Notes: generated by a model from the sequence alone, not told the origin. DNA of 64,000 nt from an uncultured Prevotella sp. (GCA_900315835.1 ONAR01000016.1:29761-93760); one strand, 5' to 3'; shown: positions 24,894 through 34,847, numbered from the stretch's first letter. Numbers and translations: made by a program.

Positions 24894-27800
24894 ATGATAG
24901 AGCAAAGCCAATACAGGCAGTTACTGCAACAACTGAAGCATGTCGTCCCTGACGACCGTATATATACCGACGAGTTGCGTACCCTTGGTTGGGGTACCGA
25001 CGCCAGTTTTTATCACATGGTGCCAAAGATGGTGATACGTTCTGACAATGAGCAGGAAGTGTCGCAAATCATCCAATGCTGCGCCGCCAATCATGTGCCA
25101 TTCACGTTTCGAGCCGCCGGCACCTCGCTGTCGGGCCAGAGCGTGAGCGACTTCGTACTGATTGTCGCCGGCAAGCATTGGGAGAAATACCACATCAGCG
25201 ACGACCACAACACCATCACCATGCAACCGGGTCTTATCGGCGGTCGTGTCAACAGGATTCTGAAGCCGATGGGGCGCCTCTTCTCCCCCGACCCTGCCTC
25301 CATCAACAGTTCGATGGTGGGTGGCATCGTCGTCAACAACGCCTCCGGTATGAGTTGCGGCGTGCATGCCAACTCCGACCACATGTTGCTGTCGGTGCGC
25401 ATCGTTCTTGCCGACGGCACGGTGCTCGACACCGGCGATGCGCATAGCCGTGAGCTGTTCCGCCAGACCCATGGCGATTTCATCAAACGTATTGAGGCTC
25501 TGCGCGACAAGGTGAGGGCCAACAAGCCCCTCGCCGACCGTATCCGCAGGAAATATTCCATCAAGAACGTGACGGGTCTCAACATCAGACCGCTCGTGGC
25601 ATACGATGATCCGTTTGATATCATCGCCCACTCCATCGTCGGCTCTGAAGGCACGCTGGCCTTTCTCTCCGAGGTGACGATGCGCACGCTTCACCTCTAT
25701 CCTTTCCATGCCACGGCAATGGTTTATTTCCATCGCATGGTCGATGGCTGCCATGCCATTGTGGAAATGAAGAAATTGCAGTCAGAGGAGTCCGACCTTA
25801 AGATGAGCGCCGAGCGGCAGGCCGTCAAATGCGCCGAGATGCTCGACTATCTGTCGTTGGCCTCCGTCGACGATCCCGTTTATCTGCAGTATAAGAAAGA
25901 TGTTGATGCAGGCAAGGTTCCAGGGGTTGAGCCCGGTGACTACCACAATCTGACGGCCGTACTGACTGAGACGCGCGCCACATCGCATGAGGCGCTGCTC
26001 CGCAATGTCGAGGCCATCAGCAAGGTGCTGTCGGGCTACGACCTCTACCAACCACTTACATTTACTGAAGACGATAAGACGTCGGCCCGTTATTGGGCCA
26101 TCCGTCAAGGCATCTTCCCCACCGTCGGCGGCATGCGCCCAGTGGGCACAAGCTGCCTCATCGAAGATGTTGCCTTCCCCATCGACGTACTGCCCGAGGC
26201 TACGGTCAAGTTGCAGCAGATTATCGCTGACCACGGCTATAAGGACGGTTGCATCTACGGTCATGCACTTGAGGGTAATTACCATTTCATTCTCAACCAA
26301 AGCTTTAAGGAGAGCAAGGAAGTGGAGCGCTATGCCAACATGATGCATGAGGTGGTGAAACTCGTCGAGCACTACGACGGTTCATTGAAGGCCGAGCATG
26401 GCACCGGCCGCAACATGGCGCCCTTCGTCAAGGAAGAATGGGGCGAGGAAGCCTTCGGCGTGATGTGTGAGCTGAAGGACATCTTCGATCCCGAGCACCT
26501 GCTCAACCCCGGCGTCATCTTCAACGACGACCCCAACTGCTTCATCGAGCACCTGAAACAACTCCCCAAGCTGGAGTTCGACTTCGACCGCCTGCCCGAC
26601 GGCGTGAAATACGCCACGGCGATGGGTGCCAAGGAGTCCTCCACGCAGGAGATGATCGAGGGCGTGAAGCGAGCCAACAAATGTATCGAATGCGGCTTCT
26701 GCGAAGTCAACTGCCTCAGTTGTGGGTTGACGCTATCCTCACGCATGCGCATCGCCACCCAACGCGAGATCATGCGGCTTAAGTCGACCGGCAACGCCGA
26801 TGATGCCGCCCGCGCCAAGAGACTGATGAAGCTCTACCGTTACTATGGCAACCAGACCTGCGCCGCCGACGGACTCTGCGCCACCTCCTGCCCGATGAAG
26901 ATCAACACCGGCGACCTCACCCATCTTCTCCGTCAGGAGATTATGGACGACAGCCCGGCTGCTTATGGCGTCGGCAACTTCGCCGCCAAGCACATGCGGG
27001 GCATCGAGAATGTGGTGAGACGTGTGTTGGAAATAGCCAACTTCGGACATACTTTGTTGGGAACCAAGCTGATGAGTGCACTCACTCAAGCTATGCATAA
27101 AGTCGGCATTCCACTCTGGACGCCCGCCATGCCCAAGGCCCATTATATGAAAGAGGAGTTGCTGCAAGGCACCAACGACATGACCGAAGCCAACCGGGCG
27201 AAGACCGGTGCAGCCACAACTGAGGCGCCATTGAAGGTGGTTTACTTCCCGAGCTGCCTCAATCAGACAATGGGCTTGGCCAAGGGCGCTCCCGTCAAGA
27301 AGACGGTGGTCGCCGAGATGGTCGAGCTGGCCAACAAAGCCGGTTACGAGGTGATCTTCCCCAAGAACATGCGTGGACTATGCTGCGGCCAGATTTGGGA
27401 GAGCAAGGGCATGATGGACATTGCCGACCGCAAGACGGCTGAGCTCGAACAGACGCTGTATGAGGCCAGCGATGGCGGCCGCTATCCGGTGCTCTGCGAC
27501 CAGAGTCCCTGTCTGCACCGCATGCGGAAGATGATGACGCGCGTCAAACTGTATGAGCCGGCCGAATTCATCCTCACCTTCCTCAAGCCCCGTCTGCATT
27601 TCCACCAGCTCCACCGCACCGTTGCCGTCCACACCACCTGCTCCATGCGCGAGATGAACCTCATGGACGACCTCGTCAAGCTGGCGCAGTTATGTGCCGA
27701 TAAGGTGATTGTACCCGAGGGCGTCGGTTGCTGTGGCTTCGCCGGCGACCGCGGCTTCATCCATCCCGAGATGAACCGCTACGCCCTGCGTCACCTGCGC

Positions 27801-27929
27801 GAGGAGATTGAGGCCAACCACGTTACCGTAGGCTACAGCAACAGCCGCACTTGCGAGATTGGACTGCAATATCATTCGGGCATTCCTTACATGAGCATCG
27901 TGTATCTCGTCAACGAGGCTACCGACTGA
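24894..27929 (+). CDS. FAD-linked and Fe-S oxidoreductase (D-lactate/D-2-hydroxyacid dehydrogenase type)
   Basis: A 1011-residue two-part enzyme of the YdiJ/large D-2-hydroxyacid dehydrogenase type. The N-terminal half is a FAD_binding_4 domain (RAAGTSLSGQSVSD near 78-91, VGGIVVNNASGMSCG near 143-157) and a FAD-linked oxidase C domain. The middle holds ferredoxin-like cysteine clusters (CIECGFCEVNC and CAADGLCATSCPM). The C-terminus has two CCG domains (GLCCGQIWES, GCCGFAGDRGF) as in GlpC/LutA/heterodisulfide reductases. It probably oxidises a D-2-hydroxyacid and passes electrons to quinone or another carrier. It has its own promoter and terminator and ends in an unusual 21-bp repeat. Confidence 0.9.
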   Translation: MIEQSQYRQLLQQLKHVVPDDRIYTDELRTLGWGTDASFYHMVPKMVIRSDNEQEVSQIIQCCAANHVPFTFRAAGTSLSGQSVSDFVLIVAGKHWEKYHISDDHNTITMQPGLIGGRVNRILKPMGRLFSPDPASINSSMVGGIVVNNASGMSCGVHANSDHMLLSVRIVLADGTVLDTGDAHSRELFRQTHGDFIKRIEALRDKVRANKPLADRIRRKYSIKNVTGLNIRPLVAYDDPFDIIAHSIVGSEGTLAFLSEVTMRTLHLYPFHATAMVYFHRMVDGCHAIVEMKKLQSEESDLKMSAERQAVKCAEMLDYLSLASVDDPVYLQYKKDVDAGKVPGVEPGDYHNLTAVLTETRATSHEALLRNVEAISKVLSGYDLYQPLTFTEDDKTSARYWAIRQGIFPTVGGMRPVGTSCLIEDVAFPIDVLPEATVKLQQIIADHGYKDGCIYGHALEGNYHFILNQSFKESKEVERYANMMHEVVKLVEHYDGSLKAEHGTGRNMAPFVKEEWGEEAFGVMCELKDIFDPEHLLNPGVIFNDDPNCFIEHLKQLPKLEFDFDRLPDGVKYATAMGAKESSTQEMIEGVKRANKCIECGFCEVNCLSCGLTLSSRMRIATQREIMRLKSTGNADDAARAKRLMKLYRYYGNQTCAADGLCATSCPMKINTGDLTHLLRQEIMDDSPAAYGVGNFAAKHMRGIENVVRRVLEIANFGHTLLGTKLMSALTQAMHKVGIPLWTPAMPKAHYMKEELLQGTNDMTEANRAKTGAATTEAPLKVVYFPSCLNQTMGLAKGAPVKKTVVAEMVELANKAGYEVIFPKNMRGLCCGQIWESKGMMDIADRKTAELEQTLYEASDGGRYPVLCDQSPCLHRMRKMMTRVKLYEPAEFILTFLKPRLHFHQLHRTVAVHTTCSMREMNLMDDLVKLAQLCADKVIVPEGVGCCGFAGDRGFIHPEMNRYALRHLREEIEANHVTVGYSNSRTCEIGLQYHSGIPYMSIVYLVNEATD

Positions 27930-27970
27930 GTCAACGACGCTACCGGCTAAGTAACATCGCTATTGACTAA
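27909..27970 (+). repeat. Tandem triplication of a gene 3' end including its stop codon
   Basis: The last seven codons (VNEATD-stop, 27909-27929) are followed in frame by a 21-bp copy (VNDATG-stop, 27930-27950) and a decayed third copy (27951-27970). Confidence 0.75.
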
Positions 27971-27980
27971 TTTTAGAATA

Positions 27981-28031
27981 CTGGCTATAACCAACTGCGT
28001 TGCCATTCGCACAGCGCTTGGTTATAGCCAG
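27981..28031 (+). terminator. Terminator after the FAD/Fe-S oxidoreductase gene
   Basis: CTGGCTATAACCAA (27981-27994) pairs perfectly with TTGGTTATAGCCAG (28018-28031), followed by CTTTCG. About 230 bases of AT-rich DNA then lead to the gltB promoter; nothing else was seen there. Confidence 0.75.
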
Positions 28032-28214
28032 CTTTCGTTAATGATGCAAGATGAATGAATAAAACATTCAATTTTATGCGCTTCGACTTCATACAAAGCT
28101 TACAGTTTGACTGAATTTGGCCAAATTTCATATCAAATCGTTGTTTTAATGTTAAAATCATCTTTTTGTTTGAAGAAAACGCTCCGTCCTTGCTACAATT
28201 AGAAAGCAATTTCG

Positions 28215-28222
28215 TACTTTTG
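28215..28222 (+). promoter_or_regulatory. -7 box of the gltBD operon
   Basis: TACTTTTG at 28215-28222, with a TTG 22 bp upstream as a weak -33. ATG 28261 is 38 bp downstream. It makes the upstream in-frame TTG at 28231 an unlikely start. Confidence 0.6.
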
Positions 28223-28260
28223 CATGTAGATTGATAGGTAAAATACAAAAACAATTGCAC

Positions 28261-31200
28261 ATGCAAAGAAATGGATTGTACAACAGTGCCTACGAGCACG
28301 ACGCGTGCGGCGTAGGTATGGTGGTGAATATCCACGGAGGTAAAAGTCATCAGTTGGTTGACGATGCACTGAAAGTGTTGGAGAATCTGAGACATCGTGG
28401 CGCCGAGGGCGCTGACGGCAAGACCGGCGACGGAGCCGGCATCCTGCTGCAGATTCCACACGAGTTTATTCTTCTTCAAGGCATCCCGGTACCCGAAAAG
28501 GGAAAATACGGTACTGGTTTGATTTTCCTGCCTAAGGATGAGGCCCGTCAGCAGAAGATTCTCTCCATCATGATTGAGGAGATTGAGCGCGAGGGTTTGC
28601 AGCTGATGCATCTCCGTACGGTACCCACCAATCCCGACTGTCTTGGTGAGGCTGCTGCAGCCACCGAACCTGCCATCAAACAGGTGTTTATCACTGGTGT
28701 CAGCGATGACAAGGTAGCCACGTTCGAACGCTCCTTATATATAATAAGGAAGAAGATTGAGCGCCGCATCGACGACAAGGACTTCTACATCTGCTCGCTA
28801 TCCAGTAAGAACATTGTCTATAAAGGTATGCTGTCGAGCCTACAGCTCCGGCAATACTATCCCGACCTGACCAACAGCTATTTCACCAGTGGTCTGGCCT
28901 TGGTTCACAGCCGTTTCTCCACCAACACCTTCCCCACATGGTCGTTGGCTCAGCCGTTCCGCCTGTTGGCCCACAACGGTGAGATCAACACCATCCGCGG
29001 CAACCGCTCGTGGATGAAGGCGCGCGAGGCTGTGCTGTCGTCCGATGCTTTGGGCGACATCCATGAGATTTCGCCGATTATCCAGCCGGGCATGAGTGAC
29101 TCCGCCTCGCTGGACAATGTGTTCGAGTTCTTCGTGATGAACGGCATGTCACTGCCTCAGGCACTGAGCATTATGGTGCCTGAGAGCTTCAACGACAAGA
29201 ACCCCATCTCGGAAGACCTGAAGGCTTTCTATGAGTATCACTCCATCCTGATGGAGCCGTGGGATGGTCCTGCCGCCCTACTCTTCAGCGATGGCCGCTA
29301 CGCCGGTGGCATGCTCGACCGCAATGGTCTGCGCCCGGCCCGTTATACCATCACTAAGACCGGTACGATGGTGGTCGCCTCCGAGGTTGGTGTGATGGAT
29401 TTCGACCCGACGGTGATTGCCGAGAAGGGTCGTCTGCAGCCGGGTAAGATGCTGCTGGTCGATACCCAGGAGGGCAAGATTTATTACGATGGCGAAATCA
29501 AGGAGCGCCTCGCCTCTGAGCACCCTTATCGCCAGTGGCTCAACACCAACCGCATTCAGCTCGAGAAGATCCACACCGGCCGTAAGGTTTCCAATGCCGT
29601 AGACAACCTCGAGGCCAAAGAGGTGGCCTTTGGTTTCGGCGAGGAAGATATTCAAGACACCATCATCCCGATGGCTACGCAGGGCAAGGAGCCCACCGCA
29701 TCAATGGGTAACGATACGCCGCTGGCCGTACTGTCGACGAAGCCGCAGATTTTCTTCAACTACTTCCGCCAGCAGTTCGCTCAGGTCACCAACCCCGCCA
29801 TCGACTCTATCCGCGAGGAGCTGGTGATGAGTCTTACCGAATACATCGGTCGCGTGGGCACGGGCATCCTCAATCCCGACGAGACCAACTGTAAGATGGT
29901 GCGTCTGCCCCACCCCATCCTGACCAACAGTCAGCTCGACATTCTGCAGAACATCCGCTATAAGGGCTTCAACACCAAGAAGTTGAGCATCACGTTCAAA
30001 CCTGCCGAGAGTGGCACCGAGCATCCGGGCGAAGCCCTTCGTGAGGCCATCGCCAAACTCTGCCACGACGCAGAACAGAGCGTGGATGACGGCTACAACT
30101 ACATCATCCTCTCCGACCGCGACGTCGACGACAACCACATCGCCATCCCGTCGTTGCTGGCGGTGAGTGCCGTCCACCACTACCTCATCAATGTCGGCAA
30201 GCGTGTGCAGACCGCACTGATTGTGGAGAGCGGAGAGATACGCGAGGTGATGCATGCCGCCCTGCTGTTGGGCTACGGTGCATCCGCACTCTGTCCTTAC
30301 ATGACCTACGCCATTCTCGACGACCTCGTCAAGAAAGGTAAGATACAGGAGAACTACGCCACGGCCGAGGCCAACTACATTGCGGCCGTCAAGAAGGGCC
30401 TGCTCAAGATTATGGCCAAGATGGGTATCTCGACCATCCGCTCCTATCGCGGTGCACAGATCTTCGAGGCTGTCGGTCTGTCGGAGAGCCTGCTCCGCAC
30501 CTACTTCGGTACCGAAGTGAGCACCATCGGCGGTATCGGACTCGACACCATCGCCCGCGACGCCGTGCGCTTCCACAACAAGGCCAATGAGGAGCTCAAG
30601 AAGGGCAGCGACATTCCATTGCCCAACCTCGGACAGTTCCATTGGCGCCACGACGGCATCAAGCATGCCTGGAACCCGGAGACCATCGCTACGTTGCAGT
30701 TGGCCACGCGTACGGGCAACTACGACCTGTTCAAGAAATACGAGACGCTGGTCGACAACAAGCCGGAACCCATCTTCCTCCGCGACTTCCTCGACTTCAA
30801 GCGCAACCCCATAGATATAAATAAGGTGGAACCTGTGGAGAACATCGTCAAGCACTTCGTCACCGGTGCCATGTCGTTCGGCGCCTTGTCGAAGGAGGCT
30901 CACGAGGCCCTCGCACTGGCCATGAACGCCATCGGCGCCCGTTCCAACACCGGTGAGGGCGGCGAGGACAACGAGCGCTACCACGCTACCGTCGACGGCA
31001 TCAGTCTGTCGAGCAAGACCAAGCAAGTGGCATCGGGCCGTTTCGGCGTAACCACCGAGTATCTGGTCAATGCTGAGGAAATCCAGATTAAGGTCGCTCA
31101 GGGGGCCAAGCCTGGTGAGGGCGGTCAGCTGCCCGGCTTCAAGGTGAATGAGATTATCGCCAAGACGCGTAACTCCATTCCCGGCATCTCGCTTATCTCA

Positions 31201-32784
31201 CCTCCGCCTCACCACGACATCTACTCCATTGAGGACCTGAAGCAGCTCATCTTCGACCTGAAGAATGTCAATCCGAAGGCTGCCATCAGCGTGAAGCTCG
31301 TTGCCGAGAGCGGTGTGGGTACCATTGCCGCCGGTGTGGTCAAGGCCAAGGCCGACCTCGTCGTCATCTCCGGCGCCGAAGGTGGTACGGGTGCATCACC
31401 GGCCTCCAGCATGCGCTTCGCCGGTATCTCACCCGAAATCGGTATCGCCGAAACCCAGCAGACGCTGGTCAAGAACGGACTGCGCTCGCTCGTACGCCTG
31501 CAGGTCGACGGCCAGCTGAAGTCGGCCCGCGACGTCATCATGCTCGCCCTGCTCGGTGCAGAGGAATTTGGTTTCGGTACGGCAGCCCTCATCACCCTCG
31601 GTTGCGTAATGATGCGCAAATGCTCGCAGAACACCTGCCCGATGGGTGTGGCTACGCAGAATCCGAAGCTCCGCGCCCACTTCCGCGGCGACTATCACTA
31701 CGTCATCAACTTCTTCAAGTTCCTGGCTGAGCACGTGCGTGAGTATCTGGCCGAGATGGGCTACACCTCGCTCAACGATATCGTCGGCCACACCGAACTG
31801 CTCGTTCCCCGCGACACTTCGAAGATATGGGATCCCGTTGCGCCGATGATCAAGGACAAATGGAACAGCCTCGACTTCAGCCGTTTGGAGAAGCGAGAGA
31901 CGGGCGACGTGAGCCTCTACTGCACCAAGACGCAGGACCACGAGCTCAACAACCTCCTCGACCAGCAGATCATCGCCGGTTCACAGCGGTCAATCTCCGA
32001 CAAGGAGGAGGTCAACCTCGACTTCGCCATCCGCAACACCAACCGCGCCGTCGGCTGTATGCTCTCGGGCATCATCGCCTCGAAATACGGTGAGGAGGGT
32101 CTGCCCGACGACACCATCAACGTTCGCTTCAAAGGTTCTGCCGGTCAGAGCTTCGGCGCCTTCCTTGTTCACGGCGTCAACTTCAAGCTCGAGGGCGAGA
32201 CCAACGACTACTTCGCCAAAGGTCTGTCGGGTGGCCGCATCTCCATCCTGCCGCCTATCCGCAGCAACTTCAATGCCGAAGACAACATCATCGCCGGCAA
32301 CACGGGCCTCTATGGCGCCACGTCGGGTGAGTTGTATATCAATGGTAAGGTCGGTGAGCGCTTCGCCGTGCGTAACTCTGGTGCCATCGCCGTCGTCGAG
32401 GGGGCCGGTGACCACTGCTGTGAATACATGACCGGTGGCCGCGTGGTGGTGCTGGGTAAGACCGGGCGCAACTTCGCCGCTGGTATGTCAGGCGGTGTGG
32501 CTTACGTCTGGGATAAGGACCACGACTTCGATTTCTATTGCAACATGGGCATGGTGGAGATCAACCTCGTCGAGGATACCACCTACCGTAAGGAACTGCA
32601 TGAGCTCATCCGCCAGCATTATCTCTACACCGGTTCGAAGCTTGCACGCACGATGCTCGACGACTGGAACCGCTATGTGGAGGACTTCATCCAGGTTGTT
32701 CCAATCGAGTACAAGCGTGTGCTGCAAGAGGAGCAGGTGAAGAAGCTGCAGCAGAAGATTGCTGACATGCAGAGAGATTACTAA
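28261..32784 (+). CDS. gltB: Glutamate synthase large subunit
   Basis: A 1507-residue GltB that, with GltD, makes two glutamates from glutamine and 2-oxoglutarate. Cys16 in YEHDACGVGMV is the N-terminal nucleophile of the glutaminase domain; the short leader before it is cleaved in this family. The central linker domain is followed by the FMN domain (TGEGGEDNERYH, KPGEGGQLPGFKV, SGAEGGTGASPASSM) and a 3Fe-4S site, CVMMRKCSQNTCPMG, with the usual Cys spacing. The C-terminal GXGXG beta-helix domain includes GGRVVVLGKTGRNFAAGMSG. gltD follows after 30 bp. Confidence 0.96.
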   Translation: MQRNGLYNSAYEHDACGVGMVVNIHGGKSHQLVDDALKVLENLRHRGAEGADGKTGDGAGILLQIPHEFILLQGIPVPEKGKYGTGLIFLPKDEARQQKILSIMIEEIEREGLQLMHLRTVPTNPDCLGEAAAATEPAIKQVFITGVSDDKVATFERSLYIIRKKIERRIDDKDFYICSLSSKNIVYKGMLSSLQLRQYYPDLTNSYFTSGLALVHSRFSTNTFPTWSLAQPFRLLAHNGEINTIRGNRSWMKAREAVLSSDALGDIHEISPIIQPGMSDSASLDNVFEFFVMNGMSLPQALSIMVPESFNDKNPISEDLKAFYEYHSILMEPWDGPAALLFSDGRYAGGMLDRNGLRPARYTITKTGTMVVASEVGVMDFDPTVIAEKGRLQPGKMLLVDTQEGKIYYDGEIKERLASEHPYRQWLNTNRIQLEKIHTGRKVSNAVDNLEAKEVAFGFGEEDIQDTIIPMATQGKEPTASMGNDTPLAVLSTKPQIFFNYFRQQFAQVTNPAIDSIREELVMSLTEYIGRVGTGILNPDETNCKMVRLPHPILTNSQLDILQNIRYKGFNTKKLSITFKPAESGTEHPGEALREAIAKLCHDAEQSVDDGYNYIILSDRDVDDNHIAIPSLLAVSAVHHYLINVGKRVQTALIVESGEIREVMHAALLLGYGASALCPYMTYAILDDLVKKGKIQENYATAEANYIAAVKKGLLKIMAKMGISTIRSYRGAQIFEAVGLSESLLRTYFGTEVSTIGGIGLDTIARDAVRFHNKANEELKKGSDIPLPNLGQFHWRHDGIKHAWNPETIATLQLATRTGNYDLFKKYETLVDNKPEPIFLRDFLDFKRNPIDINKVEPVENIVKHFVTGAMSFGALSKEAHEALALAMNAIGARSNTGEGGEDNERYHATVDGISLSSKTKQVASGRFGVTTEYLVNAEEIQIKVAQGAKPGEGGQLPGFKVNEIIAKTRNSIPGISLISPPPHHDIYSIEDLKQLIFDLKNVNPKAAISVKLVAESGVGTIAAGVVKAKADLVVISGAEGGTGASPASSMRFAGISPEIGIAETQQTLVKNGLRSLVRLQVDGQLKSARDVIMLALLGAEEFGFGTAALITLGCVMMRKCSQNTCPMGVATQNPKLRAHFRGDYHYVINFFKFLAEHVREYLAEMGYTSLNDIVGHTELLVPRDTSKIWDPVAPMIKDKWNSLDFSRLEKRETGDVSLYCTKTQDHELNNLLDQQIIAGSQRSISDKEEVNLDFAIRNTNRAVGCMLSGIIASKYGEEGLPDDTINVRFKGSAGQSFGAFLVHGVNFKLEGETNDYFAKGLSGGRISILPPIRSNFNAEDNIIAGNTGLYGATSGELYINGKVGERFAVRNSGAIAVVEGAGDHCCEYMTGGRVVVLGKTGRNFAAGMSGGVAYVWDKDHDFDFYCNMGMVEINLVEDTTYRKELHELIRQHYLYTGSKLARTMLDDWNRYVEDFIQVVPIEYKRVLQEEQVKKLQQKIADMQRDY

Positions 32785-32814
32785 TATTTCGGCAAACGAA
32801 TAAATCAAAAGAAA

Positions 32815-34227
32815 ATGGGAAATCCTAAAGGTTTTTTGGAGGTAGAGCGCAAGGAGGCCGGCTACCGTCCAATACATGATAGAATACACGACTTTGGCGA
32901 GGTGGAGCAAACCCTCAACAGCAACGACCGCCGCTTGCAGGCCAGCCGTTGCATGGACTGCGGTGTGCCTTTCTGCCATTGGGCCTGCCCCCTGCACAAC
33001 AAGACGCCGGAATGGAACGACGCACTGTATAAAGGCGACTGGAAACTGGCTTACGAGTTGCTCAGCGAGACTAACGACTTCCCCGAGTTCACGGGCCGCG
33101 TCTGTCCTGCACTCTGCGAGAAGGCCTGCGTGCTCAATCTGATGGAGCATGAGCCTACGACCAACCGTGAGAACGAGGCTGCCATTGCGGAGCATGCTTA
33201 TCAGGAGGACTACGTCGTGCCCCGCATCCCCGAGCGCAATGGCAAGAAGGTGGCTGTGGTCGGCGCAGGTCCGTCGGGCCTGAGCGTAGCCACCCGACTC
33301 AACCAGATGGGCTACGAGGTGACCGTCTATGACGCCCGCGAGAATGCCGGTGGACTGCTGCGCTTTGGCATTCCTAACTTCAAGCTCAATAAGGCCATCA
33401 TCGACCGCAAGATGGACGTTCTCCTCAAGGAAGGCATCAAATTTGTCTACAACACCATGCTCGTGCCCGATGACAGCACTGCCATCAACATTCAGAATGA
33501 CCCGCTGTTAGGCAAGGACAAGAAAGTTACGGCCAGCCAGTTGTCGAAGGACTACGACGCCGTGGTCATCTGCACCGGTACGCCGGAGGCCCGCGACCTG
33601 AAGATACCCGGACGCGACCTGAAGGGTGTTTACTTCGCACTCGAGATGCTCACCCAGCAAAACCGCGTCCTCGCCGGTGAGGAGTTTACGAAAGATCAAC
33701 TCGTCAATGCCAAGGGCAAGGATGTGCTGGTCATCGGCGGTGGCGACACTGGCTCCGACTGTATCGGTACGGCTCACCGTCAGGGTTCAAAGAGCGTCAC
33801 ACAGATTGAGATCATGCCGCGCCCCGTCGAGGGTCCCGATGATCCGAAGAACCCCTGGCCCAACTGGCCCCGCACGCTGAAGACGACCTTCGCGCACGAG
33901 GAGGGCTGCGTGCGCCGCTGGAACATCAACTCGCTCGAGTTCATCGGCAAGAACGGCAAAGTGACGGGCGTCAAGGTGCAGGAAATCAAGTGGGAGCCCA
34001 ATCCCGACGGTGGCCGCCCCATCATGAAGCCTGCCAAGGACCCAGAGATCATCAAGGCCGACATGGTGCTGCTGGCCATGGGCTTCCTACGCCCGCAGCA
34101 ACCCGAGTACCCCAAGAACGTGTTCGTCGCCGGCGATGCCGCCAATGGCGCCAGCCTTGTGGTGCGTGCATTGGCCAGCGGTCAGGACATGGCAAACAAA
34201 GTAAACCAGTACTTACAAAATAAGTAA
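32815..34227 (+). CDS. gltD: Glutamate synthase small subunit
   Basis: A 470-residue flavoprotein that passes electrons from NAD(P)H to GltB. The N-terminal cysteine motifs CMDCGVPFCHWACPL and CPALCEKAC bind two 4Fe-4S clusters. VVGAGPSGLSVATRL is the FAD site and VIGGGDTGSDCIG the NAD(P)H site; the end NVFVAGDAANGASLVVRALA is typical. It is co-transcribed with gltB. The downstream DNA turns immediately into a repeat island with no plain terminator. Confidence 0.96.
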   Translation: MGNPKGFLEVERKEAGYRPIHDRIHDFGEVEQTLNSNDRRLQASRCMDCGVPFCHWACPLHNKTPEWNDALYKGDWKLAYELLSETNDFPEFTGRVCPALCEKACVLNLMEHEPTTNRENEAAIAEHAYQEDYVVPRIPERNGKKVAVVGAGPSGLSVATRLNQMGYEVTVYDARENAGGLLRFGIPNFKLNKAIIDRKMDVLLKEGIKFVYNTMLVPDDSTAINIQNDPLLGKDKKVTASQLSKDYDAVVICTGTPEARDLKIPGRDLKGVYFALEMLTQQNRVLAGEEFTKDQLVNAKGKDVLVIGGGDTGSDCIGTAHRQGSKSVTQIEIMPRPVEGPDDPKNPWPNWPRTLKTTFAHEEGCVRRWNINSLEFIGKNGKVTGVKVQEIKWEPNPDGGRPIMKPAKDPEIIKADMVLLAMGFLRPQQPEYPKNVFVAGDAANGASLVVRALASGQDMANKVNQYLQNK

Positions 34228-34289
34228 TTTTACCTATCAAGTAATCAAGTTGGTTAAGGCGGAGCATCAGCGGATGCCCCGCCTCTTTC

Positions 34290-34490
34290 GTACCGCAGAT
34301 TCCGCAGAGGAATCGGTCTCACGCAGATATCGCGGATCTCGCAAAGGAATTATTCTCTACGCAGAGGAATCGGCCTCACGCAGATTTCGCAGATTTCGCA
34401 GATTTTTCGCAATCCCGAGGTAGGCTCACTGCCCAGGGTGGTGAGAAAAATCTGCGAGATCATGGGGGGGCAGGAAATCTGCGGGATCAG
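34290..34490. repeat. Palindromic CGCAGATTTCGCAGAT repeat cluster
   Basis: CACGCAGATTTCGCAGAT-type units on the left are mirrored by GAAAAATCTGCGAGATC and GCGAAATCTGCGTGAG on the right around a CTGCCCAGGGTGGTG-containing centre, so the tract can fold back on itself. Related sequence recurs at 63824-63905. Confidence 0.75.
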
Positions 34491-34615
34491 CGAAATCTGC
34501 GTGAGAATAAAAAGACCGACGAAATCTGTGTGAGAATAAAAAGACCGGCGAAATCTGCGTGAGAATAAAAAGACCGGCGAAATCTGCGTGAGAATAACAA
34601 GACCGACGAAATCTA
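34491..34615. repeat. 29-bp tandem repeat array
   Basis: GAAATCTG recurs at 34492, 34521, 34550 and 34579 and as GAAATCT at 34608, with AGAATAAAAAGACCGGC between. The period is exactly 29 bp and there are no unique spacers. Confidence 0.85.
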
Positions 34616-34683
34616 TCAGCGTGAGGATTCGAGGATTGCCCTTTTGTCTAAAACAAGATAGCTATGGTATCGCGACATGGCTC

Positions 34684-34847
34684 ATTGTAATGACTGGACT
34701 TCTGTCTTCCGTCTTCTGTCTTCTGTCTTCCGTCTTCCGTCTTCTGTCTTCCGTCTTCCGTCTTCCGTCTTCTGTCTTCCGTCTTCCGTCTTCTGTCTTC
34801 TGTCTTCCGTCTTCCGTCTTCTGTCTTCCTGACTTCTAATACTTCAT
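34684..34847 (-). repeat. Heptamer VNTR inside an AGAAGTCC-family repeat
   Basis: Begins ATTGTAATGACTGGACTTCT and ends GACTTCTAATA like the other family members, but the middle (about 34699-34830) is some 19 heptamers of CTTCTGT or CTTCCGT. The tract ends about 48 bp upstream of the prmC -7 box. Confidence 0.85.

Noticed and set aside
27930-27950. Programmed stop-codon readthrough after the FAD/Fe-S oxidoreductase
   Set aside because: The in-frame copy ends after only seven codons and there is no readthrough signal; duplication is the simpler explanation.
28231-28260. Upstream TTG start for gltB
   Set aside because: ATG 28261 fits the short leader before the Cys nucleophile and better spacing from the -7 box.
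29701-31026. Minus-strand open frame of about 440 codons
   Set aside because: Antisense shadow of gltB.
34491-34615. CRISPR-like 29-bp repeats
   Set aside because: The period equals the repeat length, so there are no spacers.
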